A DNA stretch of 64,000 bases from Janthinobacterium sp. 67 (lineage in GTDB: Bacteria > Pseudomonadota > Gammaproteobacteria > Burkholderiales > Burkholderiaceae_D). This document shows positions 1 to 9,863 of the stretch, piece after piece; the first letter of the stretch is position 1, and each line of letters begins with the position of its first letter. The notes under the pieces were generated by a model. It saw only the letters and a program-made list of their open reading frames with translations, was not told the DNA's origin and searched no databases. Both the position numbers and the translations under genes were made by a program. The stretch spans positions 1,860,001-1,924,000 of the forward strand of contig NZ_PGES01000001.1 in the NCBI RefSeq assembly GCF_002797895.1. The letters run 5' to 3'.

Positions 1-1279
1 CGTGTCGGCCATCGCGGCGCAGGCCGCCGTCGCGCTCGACAATACGCGCCTGTACGCGGCCGCCACGCGCGCCGCCGAAGAGCGCAAGGTGCTGCTTGAC
101 AGCGAACGCGAAGCGCGCGCCGAGGCCGAGCGCACGAACCAGCTGAAAGACGATTTCCTCACCACCCTGTCGCACGAACTGCGCACGCCGCTGTCGGCCA
201 TCCTGGGCTGGGCGCAGGTGCTGCGGCGCGGCACGCGCGACCAGGCAGACCTGCACCGCGGCCTGCAAAGCATCGAACGCAATGCGCGGGCGCAGGCGCA
301 ACTGATCGAGGACCTGCTCGACATGAGCCGCATCACTTCCGACAAGGTGCTGCTGGACCTGCAAACCATCGTGCCTGCCAGCATCATCGCCTCGGCCATC
401 GAAACCCTGCGCCCGGCGGCCGACGCCAAGCACATCGCCGTTCACAGCGACATCGCCAGCGATGCGGGCACCATCACGGGCGACCCCAGCCGCATCCAGC
501 AAGTGATCTGGAACCTGCTGTCGAATGCCCTGAAATTCACGCCGCAAGGGGGACGGGTCGACATCGGCGTGCGCCGCGAGGCGAGCCGGCTGGCCATCAC
601 GGTGGCCGACAACGGCGTCGGCATCAGGAAAGACTTCCTGCCCCACGTGTTCGACCGCTTCCGCCAGGCCGACGCCTCCACCACGCGCCGGCATGGCGGC
701 CTGGGGCTGGGACTGGCGATCGTCAAGCACCTGGTGGAGCAGCATGGCGGCACGGTCACGGCCAGCAGCGCCGGCGACATGCAGGGCGCGAGCTTTACCG
801 TGCGCCTGCCCCTGGGAACGCGGTCCGCGCCGGCGCGCCCCAAAGGTGGCGACCTGTCCGCCGGCCATGACTTGCGCGGCGTCACCGTGCTGCTGGTCGA
901 TGACGAGGCCGATGCGCGCGAACTGACGGCGCGCATCCTGCGCGACCACCACGCCGAAGTGCATGGCGCCGGCAGCGTGGCGCAAGCGCTGCAACTGCTG
1001 GAGCAAGTAAGCCCGCACGTGCTGGTCAGCGACATCGGCATGCCCGACGCCGACGGTTTCGACTTGCTGGCGCGCATACGCGCGCACGCTTCCCCCGATG
1101 CGGCCAGTCTGCCCGCGCTGGCGCTGACGGCGTTCGCGCAACCGCAGGACCGCCAGCGGGCGCTGGCCAGCGGCTTCCAGGCCTGGGTCTCGAAACCGCT
1201 GGACCCGGCCGAACTGCTGGCGGCCGTGGCGCAGCTGGCTGCCCCGCGCCATGACCCCGGCCGCAAGGCAGTTCCCTGA
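1..1279 (+). CDS. Hybrid sensor histidine kinase, C-terminal part (cut by window edge)
   Basis: Reads in from the left edge, so the N-terminus is missing. The first ~20 visible residues look like the end of a GAF domain (AAQAAVALDNTRLY), followed by a short coiled linker. A HisKA dimerisation box follows (SHELRTPL, phospho-accepting His about residue 58 of the visible part). Next comes a HATPase_c domain with N box (NLLSNALKF), G1 (DNGVGI) and G2 (GLGLGLAI). A C-terminal receiver has the acidic pair (LVDDE), phospho-Asp (VSDIGMPDADGF) and Lys (SKPLD). There is no HPt domain, so phosphate probably passes to a separate HPt protein or the receiver regulates the kinase. The input signal cannot be told from this part. 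Kinase class is certain; pathway unknown. Confidence 0.93.
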   Translation, partial: VSAIAAQAAVALDNTRLYAAATRAAEERKVLLDSEREARAEAERTNQLKDDFLTTLSHELRTPLSAILGWAQVLRRGTRDQADLHRGLQSIERNARAQAQLIEDLLDMSRITSDKVLLDLQTIVPASIIASAIETLRPAADAKHIAVHSDIASDAGTITGDPSRIQQVIWNLLSNALKFTPQGGRVDIGVRREASRLAITVADNGVGIRKDFLPHVFDRFRQADASTTRRHGGLGLGLAIVKHLVEQHGGTVTASSAGDMQGASFTVRLPLGTRSAPARPKGGDLSAGHDLRGVTVLLVDDEADARELTARILRDHHAEVHGAGSVAQALQLLEQVSPHVLVSDIGMPDADGFDLLARIRAHASPDAASLPALALTAFAQPQDRQRALASGFQAWVSKPLDPAELLAAVAQLAAPRHDPGRKAVP

Positions 1280-1584
1280 AAAGATGATGCAAAGAAATAA
1301 ATAGTGCAGTACAAAATGACTATTTTCATGGGTTAGCCTTCCTACTTGCAGACGCGGCACTGTCCTACAAGCAACTAAGCTGAAGTTTGCTACACTGAAA
1401 TGAAGAAGCACACCTGCAAGGCATGCTGGAGACGGCGGCCCTGCCCGACGAGATGCAAAAATCAAGCTCATGCGCTGTTGTGCGCCCTATCTTGTTGCAA
1501 GGCGCTACACTCGCTCCGATCACCGTCAGCCCATCATCTGCGGTAGAAGCCAGCGTTGCATAGACCGTATAACCGAGACCCTAC
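1280..1584. other. 305-bp intergenic region, no gene seen
   Basis: Noticeably more AT-rich than the flanking genes. I see no convincing coding frame and no clear terminator for the upstream kinase. Two TACACT hexamers (around 1391 and 1508) could be -10 elements, one with an extended TGC just upstream, but neither has a good -35. It presumably carries the promoter of the REC-GGDEF gene at 1585. Confidence 0.5.
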
Positions 1585-2568
1585 ATGCCCAGCCAAGATG
1601 AGATTTTGAAAGCCAAAATTTTGGTCGTTGACGATTCCCCCGACAATGTTGACCTGATGCTGGAAATCCTGCGCGATGCAGGCTATACCAACGTCACGGC
1701 CACCATGCGTCCGGCCCAGGTCTGCCCCCTGCACCGGGAACATTGCTACGACCTGATCTTGCTGGATCTGCAAATGCCGGAGCTCAATGGTTTCCAGGTC
1801 ATGAAAGGCTTGAAGGAAATCGAGCATGGCGGCTACCTGCCCGTGCTGGCCCTGACGGCACAGCCGAGTTTCAAGATCGCCGCCTTGGAAGCAGGCGCGC
1901 GCGACTTCATCAGCAAACCGTTCGACCTGATGGAAGTGCACAAGCGCATCCACAACATGCTGGAAGTGCGCCTGCTGTACAAGGAGCTGGCCCAATACAG
2001 CAAGCAGCAGCAGGAACTGGCCTTGCACGACCCGCTGACGGGCTTGCCGAACCGGCGCCTGCTGGAAGACCGCATCGAGCATACCCTGCAGCAATCGGCC
2101 CGCAGCCGCGGCAAGTCGGCCATCCTGTACCTGGACCTGGACGGTTTCAAGGCCATCAACGACAGTTACGGCCACGGCTATGGCGATGAAATCCTGAAAA
2201 TGGTGGCGGCCCGCCTGGTGGGCGCCTCGCGCAAGGAAGACACGGTGGCGCGCATCGGCGGCGACGAATTCGTCATCGTGCTGGGCAACCTGGCCGGCAA
2301 GGGCGACGCGCGCGAGCCGGCCGCCAAGCTGATCGAAGTCATTTCCGAGCCGTATTTCATCAACGACCTGACCCTGCGCCTGTCGACCAGCATCGGCATC
2401 GCCATCTATCCGGACGATGCCAGCACCGTCGAATCGCTGCTGGGCTCGGCCGACACGGCCCTGTACGAAGCCAAGCGCGCCGGCAAGAACCGCTTTTGCT
2501 GCATTCCGCACGAGGTGATCGCTTCGCAGGTCAACGTGCAGAAAAGCAGCATCCCGTCGATCGCCTGA
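1585..2568 (+). CDS. Response regulator with GGDEF output (diguanylate cyclase)
   Basis: 327 residues. An N-terminal receiver (about 10-125) has LVVDDS, phospho-Asp at about residue 61 (LLDLQMPELNGF) and the conserved Lys in SKPFD. A GGDEF domain follows (about 145-310) with an intact GGDEF at 225-229 and an I-site RKED (216-219) five residues upstream. It should therefore make cyclic di-GMP, with product inhibition, when the receiver is phosphorylated. It is cytoplasmic with no membrane segments. It follows a hybrid kinase on the same strand after a 305-bp gap, so a partnership is possible but not shown. The frame ends just before a strong bidirectional terminator. Confidence 0.95.
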   Translation: MPSQDEILKAKILVVDDSPDNVDLMLEILRDAGYTNVTATMRPAQVCPLHREHCYDLILLDLQMPELNGFQVMKGLKEIEHGGYLPVLALTAQPSFKIAALEAGARDFISKPFDLMEVHKRIHNMLEVRLLYKELAQYSKQQQELALHDPLTGLPNRRLLEDRIEHTLQQSARSRGKSAILYLDLDGFKAINDSYGHGYGDEILKMVAARLVGASRKEDTVARIGGDEFVIVLGNLAGKGDAREPAAKLIEVISEPYFINDLTLRLSTSIGIAIYPDDASTVESLLGSADTALYEAKRAGKNRFCCIPHEVIASQVNVQKSSIPSIA

Positions 2569-2588
2569 TTTTTACGCCGCGCGGCGCA

Positions 2589-2618
2589 TAAAAAAAACCG
2601 GCAAGCCGGTTTTTTTTG
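2589..2618. terminator. Bidirectional intrinsic terminator
   Basis: Perfect stem ACCGGC/GCCGGT with an AA loop (2597-2610), preceded by eight A and followed by eight T. It therefore works in both directions. It separates the REC-GGDEF gene (+) from the convergent small gene (-) ending at 2630. Confidence 0.95.
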
Positions 2619-2629
2619 CATGGGCCATC

Positions 2630-3295
<666 letters not shown>

Positions 3296-3307
3296 TCACG
3301 GGGCGCT

Positions 3308-4021
3308 ATGTCCGCACAAACAGATCCGAACAAGGAAACGGCCCAGGCCGATGCGGAACGCGCCGCCGACCTCAGCGAGTTGCTCGGTCACGTCAACACC
3401 AGCTGGGACAATGAACGGCGCGCCCTGTCGCGCCAGCTGCACGACAGCCTCGGCTCGTCGCTGACGGCGCTGACCATGCATTTGTCGCTGCTGACGCAAA
3501 AAATGCCGCAGGAAGCGGCCCTGCTCGACCGCGCGGCGACCATGAAGCAATTGCTGCTCAATGTGATCGAAACCAACCGCCAGATGCAGATGAAGCTGTG
3601 GAACGACAAGCTCGAGTTTCTCGGCGTCAATGTCGCGCTGGGCGAACTGGCCACGCAATTTGCCGAACAGCACAAGATCACCGTGCGCTGCAGCCTGCCC
3701 GAAGATGAATTGATTTGCCCCCGCAACGTGGGCGTGGCCTTGCTGCGCACCCTGGAAGAAGCGCTCGGCAACATCGCCGCGCACGCGCACGCCACGCAGG
3801 TGGACATCATCATCGACGACAATGACGAAGCGCTGATGATGACCGTCAAGGATGACGGCGTGGGCTTGCCGGCGAGCGAACCCGTCGAAATGAGCAAGCA
3901 CGGCCTGCGCGCCGTGCGCGAGCGCGTGCACTACCTGGGCGGCACCCTGAACCTGGCGGCCAATCCGCAAGGCGGCACGGCCCTGACCGTCGTCTTGCCG
4001 CGTATTGCCCCGAAAGAATAA
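3308..4021 (+). CDS. Cytoplasmic histidine kinase of the NarX/HisKA_3 class without sensor domain
   Basis: 237 residues. The HisKA_3-type box LSRQLHDSLGSSLTAL has the predicted phospho-His at residue 45. A HATPase_c domain follows, with N-box region (RTLEEALGNIAAHAHA), DDGVGLP and a final GGTAL stretch. There is no transmembrane segment, PAS, GAF or other input domain, and no response regulator is adjacent. It either senses through a partner or acts as an accessory kinase. The ATG at 3308 follows a GC-rich stretch with only a weak ribosome site, but no better start is seen. Next gene starts 56 bp downstream. Confidence 0.88.
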   Translation: MSAQTDPNKETAQADAERAADLSELLGHVNTSWDNERRALSRQLHDSLGSSLTALTMHLSLLTQKMPQEAALLDRAATMKQLLLNVIETNRQMQMKLWNDKLEFLGVNVALGELATQFAEQHKITVRCSLPEDELICPRNVGVALLRTLEEALGNIAAHAHATQVDIIIDDNDEALMMTVKDDGVGLPASEPVEMSKHGLRAVRERVHYLGGTLNLAANPQGGTALTVVLPRIAPKE

Positions 4022-4077
4022 TCTTTGCCCGGCCGGGGCGCCCCGAACCGCCGAACGATCCGACGACAGGAGACCGC

Positions 4078-4593
4078 ATGCGAGGACTGATTCCCACCCT
4101 GCTGGCAGCGTTGCTGGCCATGGGCGCCGCCAGGGCCGCCGACAAGACCGTGCCGCCGCCGGAAACCGTGGACAAGCTGGCCTGGCTGGCCGGCTGCTGG
4201 AACGTCGACGGCGCCGAACCCGGTTCCGGAGAACAATGGAGCACGGCCGCCGGCGGTACCCTCCTCGGCACCAGCCGCACCGTCAAGGGCGGCAAGACGA
4301 CGGCCTTTGAATTCGTGCAGATCCGCCTCACCGAGCCGGGCCAGCTGGCCTACATGGTGCAGCCGTCGGGCGAGCCGCCCGTGATCTTCAACCTGCTGCG
4401 CCAGGACAAGCCGAATGAGTTCATCTTCGCCAACCTGGACAATGACTTTCCCAGCCGCATCATCTACCGCCACGACAGCGAGCGCATCTTGCACGCCAGC
4501 ATTACCGGCACCTTGAAGGGCAAGCTCACCACCATCGCCTTCCCCATGACGCGGGGCCGCTGCGAAGCGGCGCCAATTACGCGCAACAAATAA
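4078..4593 (+). CDS. Exported DUF6265-like protein
   Basis: 171 residues with a signal peptide (about 1-20, ending ARAA) and a domain beginning KLAWLAGCWNVDG. That opening, with its conserved Trp, Gly and Cys, is typical of the DUF6265 beta-barrel-like family. Family function is not established; a small-molecule-binding fold is plausible. AGGAG lies 6 bases before the ATG, which fixes the start. It is 56 bp downstream of the sensor-less kinase on the same strand and could be co-transcribed. Confidence 0.8.
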   Translation: MRGLIPTLLAALLAMGAARAADKTVPPPETVDKLAWLAGCWNVDGAEPGSGEQWSTAAGGTLLGTSRTVKGGKTTAFEFVQIRLTEPGQLAYMVQPSGEPPVIFNLLRQDKPNEFIFANLDNDFPSRIIYRHDSERILHASITGTLKGKLTTIAFPMTRGRCEAAPITRNK

Positions 4594-4644
4594 CAACCGG
4601 CGTCAAGGCAGGAACCAGGGCCGCATCTTGCTGCCTTTCTTGCG

Positions 4645-5139
4645 TCAAGGCTGCAAGCGAATGCCCGCACCCGCAGGAGGAAGCATGGTGAAGGCGGCGG
4701 CCATGCCCAGCCAGCCAGCGAACCAGGCAATGAAAGCCGCCACGTGGCCATACTCCCAGCGGGCACGCAGGCGCGCATAGGCTGCGGCGAACTCCGCCTG
4801 GCTCACGTCGGCGCTACTCCCCCACTCCCCATTGACGGGGGCGACAAGGAAAGCCCACAGCAGCAAGGAGGCAAGCAGTGCGGCTGCCGACGCGGCCAGC
4901 AGGCGGCCCTGGGGCAGGCGCCTGGAGCGAAAAGCCAGCACGGCCACGGTCACCATGGCGGCCATTTGCACGGCGCCCCCTACCGGGCCAAACAGGGCAT
5001 ACAGCGTGCTTGTCACCTGCGCATACAGCGCTGGCGGATACGCCAGCTTGACGGGCAGTTCCAGCAGATGTGCGGCACCCGGCGCGAGCCCCAGGGCCGT
5101 CAAGGTCAGGGCAATGACTTGCAGTAAGCGTGATGGCAT
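4645..5139 (-). CDS. Small integral membrane protein, DUF1772-like
   Basis: 164 residues with four predicted membrane helices (about 5-25, 50-70, 80-100, 132-155). Features such as HLLELPVKL near the N-terminus, a central GPVGG and the loop NGEW are reminiscent of DUF1772-type anthrone-oxygenase-like membrane proteins. I call this family only tentatively. Start ATG at 5139 is preceded by GGGAGG. It is convergent with the DUF6265-like gene. Confidence 0.72.
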   Translation of the reverse strand: MPSRLLQVIALTLTALGLAPGAAHLLELPVKLAYPPALYAQVTSTLYALFGPVGGAVQMAAMVTVAVLAFRSRRLPQGRLLAASAAALLASLLLWAFLVAPVNGEWGSSADVSQAEFAAAYARLRARWEYGHVAAFIAWFAGWLGMAAAFTMLPPAGAGIRLQP

Positions 5140-5254
5140 GCCTGCCTCCCCTCATCAAGCTGTCCGCTCATGGCGCGTGTGCTTGCCCTTGTTATGACCG
5201 CGGGACGGCGCTGCGGTTCCCGGCCCACGCCACTCGCGCAATGCGTACGCTGCC

Positions 5255-5282
5255 ATAAAAAACGGGGCCTTGCGGCCCCGTT
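5255..5282 (-). terminator. Intrinsic terminator of the ndh transcript
   Basis: Stem AACGGGGCC/GGCCCCGTT with a four-base loop (5261-5282). On the minus strand it is followed by six T. It lies 23 bp after the ndh stop codon. Confidence 0.93.
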
Positions 5283-5304
5283 GGATTTCCTTACTTACCA
5301 CACA

Positions 5305-6603
5305 TCAATGCAGCTTGACCTGCGGCGTGCTGCGCTTGATCAGGAAACGGCCCATGGCCATGACGGCCGTGCGCACGCTGCCCAGCACGGCGTTGTGGTG
5401 CATCAGGTGCAGGCTGACATACATCATGCGCGCGACAAAGCCTTCGACGAACCAGCTCAGGCCCTTCAGCGAACCCATCAGGGTACCGACCGAGGTAGTG
5501 CGGCCGAACGACACGAGCGAACCGTAGTCCAGGTATTCGTACGGCTTGGTCTGCGGCGGCTTGCCCTTCACTTGCAACAGGAAGGTTTTCAGCAGGTAAT
5601 CGGCTTGCTGGTGGGCCGCCTGGGCGCGCGGCGGCACCAGCTTGCCGTCCGGCCCCGTGCAGGCGGCACAATCGCCCAGCGCGTAGATATTCGCATGGCC
5701 CTGCACGTTGAGCATGCCCGTCACTTCCAGCTGGCCGGCGCGGTTGGTCGGCAAGCCCAAGGTGGCGAGGAATTCCGGCGCGCGGATGCCGGCGGCCCAC
5801 ACGCAGATGTCGGCCGCATAGCTGGTGCCGCTGGCGACCGTCACCTTGTCCGCCTCGATCGAGGTGACGCGCGTCTCGGTCACCACGGTGATGCCATGCT
5901 GGTGCAGCAGTTTCGAGGCGGCGATCGAGACGCGCTCGGGCAGCGGCGCCAAAATGCGCGGCGCCCCTTCGAGCAGGGTGATGCGCACATCCTTGATGGC
6001 GTTGAGATTCTGGAAACCATACGCGGCATACACGCCGCTCGCTTCGCGCAATTCCGCCGCCAGCTCCACGCCCGTGGCACCGCCGCCGATGATGACGATG
6101 TCGACGCCGGGATGGCCCGCGTCGCCCTGGCGCTGCTCGGCCATGGCCAGCAGTTTCAGCAGGGTCAGACGGAAACGTTCGGCGTCTTCCGTGGCGTTCA
6201 GGGAAATCGTGTTTTCCTGGGCGCCGGGCACGCCGAAGTAATTCGACGTGCTGCCCACGGCCAGCACCAGCTGGTCGTAACGGACAGTGCGCTGCGGCAA
6301 GAGCTGTTCATCCTTGTCCGTGGCGATGGCGCCCACGGTAAGGCTGTTCGACGCGGCGTCGAGCGCGATCAAGGGGCCATAGACATAGGTAAAACCATTG
6401 TCATGCGCCAACATCTGGTACGACAGGCCCTCTTGATGAATGTCCAGGGTGCCGGCCGCCACTTCATGCAGCGACGGCTTCCAGATATGGTACAGACGGC
6501 TGTCGACCAAGGTGACCTGGCCGGGGCCGAGCTTGCGGCTGAGTTTGCAGGCCAGCTCCAGGCCGCCTGCACCTCCTCCTACGATAACGATTTTACTGTG
6601 CAA
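5305..6603 (-). CDS. ndh: Type II NADH:quinone oxidoreductase (NDH-2)
   Basis: 432 residues. An N-terminal FAD-binding GGGAGGLELA and a second NADH-binding IIGGGATGVELAAEL (about 172) give the two-dinucleotide architecture of non-proton-pumping NADH dehydrogenases. The C-terminal part holds the amphipathic region used for membrane attachment. The enzyme passes electrons from NADH to quinone on the inner face of the membrane. The start appears to be TTG at 6603, because AGGAGG sits five bases upstream and no ATG is nearby. It lies 15 bp after the histidine-rich secreted protein gene, so the two are almost certainly one transcript ending at the terminator at 5255-5282. Confidence 0.94.
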   Translation of the reverse strand: MHSKIVIVGGGAGGLELACKLSRKLGPGQVTLVDSRLYHIWKPSLHEVAAGTLDIHQEGLSYQMLAHDNGFTYVYGPLIALDAASNSLTVGAIATDKDEQLLPQRTVRYDQLVLAVGSTSNYFGVPGAQENTISLNATEDAERFRLTLLKLLAMAEQRQGDAGHPGVDIVIIGGGATGVELAAELREASGVYAAYGFQNLNAIKDVRITLLEGAPRILAPLPERVSIAASKLLHQHGITVVTETRVTSIEADKVTVASGTSYAADICVWAAGIRAPEFLATLGLPTNRAGQLEVTGMLNVQGHANIYALGDCAACTGPDGKLVPPRAQAAHQQADYLLKTFLLQVKGKPPQTKPYEYLDYGSLVSFGRTTSVGTLMGSLKGLSWFVEGFVARMMYVSLHLMHHNAVLGSVRTAVMAMGRFLIKRSTPQVKLH

Positions 6604-6618
6604 AGATCCTCCTGCTTG

Positions 6619-7116
6619 TTAATCCCTGTGCCCGTTGCCGTTGCCATTCCCGCGACCATTGCCATGGCCCTTGCCCGGATGGTCATCATGCTTGTCGCGC
6701 TTGCCTTCATGCTTGTCGCGCCTGTCATCATGGCGGTCGTCATGACGGCCGCGGTCGCCGTAATCGGGCCGGCCATGGTCGCCATGCTGCTGGCGGTAAC
6801 GGGGCACATATTGGTTGTTATACCAATTATCTTGAACGAAATATACCTCTTGGTTACAGGCATTATACTTGCGGCAGTGCTTGGACCAGTGTTTGGCATG
6901 GCCGGGCGGTACGCGCAGGTAGATCGGGGCGGCCGAATAGTACTGGGGGCGTTGCACGATGACGGGCTGGGCATAGATCAATTGCGGCGCGGGATAGTCG
7001 CCGATGTCGAGGCGTCCGTAAAAGCCTGGCTGGCCGACGGTAACGGAGACGCCGACCTGGGCGACGGCGGCGGTGGCTGCCGACAGCAAGGCGGCAGCAA
7101 GAATCAGGGTTTTCAT
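6619..7116 (-). CDS. Secreted His/Asp/Gly-rich protein
   Basis: 165 residues. A clear signal peptide (about 1-19, cleavage after AVA) precedes a conserved-looking globular part with four aromatic clusters and the paired cysteines C..C in HCRKYNACNQEVYF. The last ~55 residues are low-complexity, built from HD, DR, GN and GNGNG repeats. The tail could bind divalent metal or act as a flexible linker. Start ATG has GGAGTG upstream. It is the first gene of a two-gene unit with ndh. Similar short secreted proteins with HGN-rich tails occur in Burkholderiales, but no role is known to me. Confidence 0.85.
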   Translation of the reverse strand: MKTLILAAALLSAATAAVAQVGVSVTVGQPGFYGRLDIGDYPAPQLIYAQPVIVQRPQYYSAAPIYLRVPPGHAKHWSKHCRKYNACNQEVYFVQDNWYNNQYVPRYRQQHGDHGRPDYGDRGRHDDRHDDRRDKHEGKRDKHDDHPGKGHGNGRGNGNGNGHRD

Positions 7117-7205
7117 GGTGACACTCCTTTAGTTATGCCGTCATTGTAGACCTTGTGTGACCAACTGTTTGTTCGCAAGGACACATAAGGAATGGCGTCG
7201 CAATC

Positions 7206-7973
7206 TCACCACAGTTTGCCCAATGGCACGACCAAGCCGCTGAACAGCGACCAGTCCGGGGACGCCGCCGTCAAGCCGCGCGCCATGCCGATGTCGATGG
7301 CCAGTCGTGGCGTGGGACTGTAGGTGGCCGCCAGCAGCAATTGCGCCGTGGCCGGTGCGCCGCGCAGGCGCGTGCCCGACACTTCCGCCGTGGCGCCCCA
7401 GCGCTCGCTGACGGGCGTGGAAAAGGAGGTCGCCCAGCCCGTCTGCACCCTGCCCGTATTCGGGTCGGAGGCCCCCAGGCGCGTGGCGTTCAGGTTGGCA
7501 TCCATGTGCACGGCGCCCACGTCGCGGCTGAAAATCCCGTTCAGCGATACGTCGCTCTTGCCGCTGCCGATGCTGTCCTTGGCAGTCGGCAACTTCCAGC
7601 CCAGTTCCAGGCCCAGCGCCGTCGCGCTGTCGAGCAAGAATGCGCGCTTGAGCACGACCGTCGTGTCGCCCACGCCCGTTTCGCGCCGCCCCGTGTCATC
7701 GCGGGCGCGCACAACACCCTCGCCCTCGAGCAGCACGCCCCATTCGGGCGTGAACGCCAGTTTGAAGGTATATGGCAGGCTGGCGCGGCGCGTGCCGTCC
7801 GTTTTCGACAGCAGGCCGCCGGCCTCGAATTCCAGCTGGCCCGGCACGGGCAGCTGGGCGGGACTGGCCACCGAAGGACGGTAAGGCAGGACGGGATCGC
7901 TATCCTGCGCCTGCGCCAGGGGGGCCAGCGACAGCAACAGCAGGGATAAGCAAAGCAAGCGGGGAGACGGCAT
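7206..7973 (-). CDS. Predicted outer-membrane beta-barrel (transporter-like) protein
   Basis: 255 residues. The signal peptide MPSPRLLCLSLLLLSLAPLAQA fixes the start at 7973; 15 further codons upstream would spoil it. The body is made of alternating strands (GQLEFEAGGLLSKTD, YTFKLAFTPEWGVLLEGEG, GLELGWKLPTA) and closes with a C-terminal aromatic residue (GKLW), as in outer-membrane barrels of the phenol-degradation meta-pathway/transporter type. The substrate is unknown. It lies 77 bp after the chemoreceptor gene on the same strand. Confidence 0.8.
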   Translation of the reverse strand: MPSPRLLCLSLLLLSLAPLAQAQDSDPVLPYRPSVASPAQLPVPGQLEFEAGGLLSKTDGTRRASLPYTFKLAFTPEWGVLLEGEGVVRARDDTGRRETGVGDTTVVLKRAFLLDSATALGLELGWKLPTAKDSIGSGKSDVSLNGIFSRDVGAVHMDANLNATRLGASDPNTGRVQTGWATSFSTPVSERWGATAEVSGTRLRGAPATAQLLLAATYSPTPRLAIDIGMARGLTAASPDWSLFSGLVVPLGKLW

Positions 7974-8050
7974 GAAAGACCCGGAAGTGATAAACGCGCA
8001 ATAGCGACAGCCTACCACCGCCGCGCCGATTGCGCTCGGTCAAACCGCTT

Positions 8051-9706
8051 TCAGGCCAGGCGCCGCACGCCCTGCCTGGCGGCCGGCACTGGGCGGCGCA
8101 GCGGCGTGACGTTGCTGGATGCTGGCACGGCCAGCCCTTGCTCCTGGGCATGCAGACGGAACACGCCCACCAGTTCCGTCAGGGTCTGGGCCTGGTCTTG
8201 CAGCGATTCGGCGGCCGCCGCCGCCTCTTCCACGAGGGCCGCGTTTTGCTGCGTCACCTGGTCCATCTGCAGCACGGCCTGGTTGACTTGCTCGATGCCG
8301 GCGCTTTGCTCGGCGCTGGCGGCCGTGATTTCCTGCATGATGTCGGCCACCTGGCGCACGCTGGTCACCACTTCATCCATCGTCTTGCCCGCGTCATGCA
8401 CGAGTCTGGAACCGATTTCCACCTGCTCGACGGAGTCGCCGATCAGGGTCTTGATTTCCTTGGCGGCGCTGGCGGAACGTTGCGCCAGGTTGCGCACTTC
8501 GGACGCCACGACGGCGAAACCGCGTCCCTCTTCGCCCGCCCTGGCCGCTTCCACGGCCGCGTTCAAGGCCAGGATATTCGTCTGGAAGGCGATGCTGTCG
8601 ATGACGCTGATGATGTCGACGATCTTGCGCGAGGACGCATTGATCGATTCCATCGTCCGCACCACCTGCCCCACCACGGCGCCGCCCTTGCCCGCCACGT
8701 CGGACGCGGCGCCGGCCAGGGCATTGGCCTGGCGCGCATTGTCCGCGTTCTGCCGCACGGCCGACGTCAGCTGTTCCATCGACGACGCCGTTTCTTCCAG
8801 CGAACTGGCCTGCTCTTCCGTGCGCGACGACAAGTCGAGGTTGCCCTGGGCGATTTCGCCCGAGGCCGTATTGATGGTGTCCGTGCCCGAACGCACCTGG
8901 CTGACGATGCCCACCAGCTTGTCGCGCATGGTCTTCATGGCAAACAGCAGGCTGGTGCTGTCGTGGCCGGCCGTGCGGATTTCCACGGTGAGGTCGCCCT
9001 CGGCGATGGCGCCGGCGATCTTGACGGCATATGCGGGCTCGCCGCCCAGCTGGCGCGTCAATCCGCGCGTGATCAGCGCCCCCAGCGCCAGGCCGGCCGC
9101 CATGCTGCCCAGCACAAGCGCGATCATGAAGCTGCGGCTGGCCTGGTACACGCCGGATGCCTGCTCGGCCGCCGCCTTGGCCCGCGCTTCCTTCTGCAAT
9201 GACAATTTATCGAGCACGCCGTCGAGCTCATCGGCATGCAGGCGCGTCTTGTTGAGCAGTTCAACCAGCTGCACGCTGCGCTGGGCCAGCGGTTCGGCCG
9301 CCGCCAGGATCAGCGCCTGCTGCATGGTGGCAACGTACTCGGCTTCGACAGCGGCGAAGCGGGCAAACAGTTCCTTGGCGGCCGGCGTGACGAACAGCGG
9401 CCGGGCCTTGTCCAGGTTGCTCTTGTTCTCTTCCAGGTATTTGCCGATATCGGCCTGGCGCCCCGCGCGCTCTTCGCTGGTGGTCGCCAGCAGAAAATTG
9501 CTGCGCGCGCGGCCCACCTTGATCAGGGCGATATTGGCTTCCTTGATGTACGACAGCCCCAGCAATTCATGGTTATACATCTGCCCTGCCATGGTATCGA
9601 TCTTGCCCATGTTGAAGATGCCGATGCCGGCCACGATGGCGCCGAGCAGCGCCACGCAAAAGAAGGCCGCGAGCAGGCGCGTCCCCACTTTCATTTGATT
9701 CAACAT
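8051..9706 (-). CDS. Methyl-accepting chemotaxis protein
   Basis: 551 residues. The start at [12 protein letters not shown] is fixed by GGGAGGAAAC immediately upstream; 33 in-frame codons before it lack a site. TM1 is at about 12-32, then a four-helix-bundle periplasmic domain, TM2 at about 190-210, a HAMP domain and a long coiled-coil signalling domain. The signalling domain has the invariant hairpin [20 protein letters not shown], which contacts CheA and CheW. No C-terminal CheR-docking pentapeptide is seen (ends GVRRLA). The ligand is unknown. It stands alone without che genes nearby. Confidence 0.95.
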   Translation of the reverse strand: MLNQMKVGTRLLAAFFCVALLGAIVAGIGIFNMGKIDTMAGQMYNHELLGLSYIKEANIALIKVGRARSNFLLATTSEERAGRQADIGKYLEENKSNLDKARPLFVTPAAKELFARFAAVEAEYVATMQQALILAAAEPLAQRSVQLVELLNKTRLHADELDGVLDKLSLQKEARAKAAAEQASGVYQASRSFMIALVLGSMAAGLALGALITRGLTRQLGGEPAYAVKIAGAIAEGDLTVEIRTAGHDSTSLLFAMKTMRDKLVGIVSQVRSGTDTINTASGEIAQGNLDLSSRTEEQASSLEETASSMEQLTSAVRQNADNARQANALAGAASDVAGKGGAVVGQVVRTMESINASSRKIVDIISVIDSIAFQTNILALNAAVEAARAGEEGRGFAVVASEVRNLAQRSASAAKEIKTLIGDSVEQVEIGSRLVHDAGKTMDEVVTSVRQVADIMQEITAASAEQSAGIEQVNQAVLQMDQVTQQNAALVEEAAAAAESLQDQAQTLTELVGVFRLHAQEQGLAVPASSNVTPLRRPVPAARQGVRRLA

Positions 9707-9770
9707 GTTTCCTCCCAGACAAGACGGTAGCCAATAATTTAAGCTATGACTTGAATATAAGGAAAAAACA

Positions 9771-9798
9771 GTCACTAAAATGCTCGAATTGTCACTAA
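9771..9798. repeat. GTCACTAA direct repeat upstream of the chemoreceptor gene
   Basis: GTCACTAA occurs at 9771-9778 and again at 9791-9798, exactly 20 bp apart, so both copies face the same side of the helix. The site is 65-92 bp upstream of the chemoreceptor start in an AT-rich gap. It could be an activator or repressor site; identity unknown. Confidence 0.35.
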
Positions 9799-9828
9799 CC
9801 AACAATTCCTTGATTCAAAGCAACATAT

Positions 9829-9859
9829 CCCGGGACTTGCCATGCTGGCAAGTCCCGGG
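9829..9859 (-). terminator. Strong hairpin after the copper operon
   Basis: Perfect 14-bp stem with a 3-base loop (arms 9829-9842 and 9846-9859), placed 4 bp after the multicopper oxidase stop codon. There is no good T-run on the minus side, so it may end transcription weakly or mainly protect the mRNA 3' end. Confidence 0.7.
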
Positions 9860-9863
9860 GGCA

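Noticed and set aside
5170..7149. 659-codon open frame on the plus strand opposite ndh
   Set aside because: Shadow of ndh and the His-rich gene; no ribosome site or recognisable motif.
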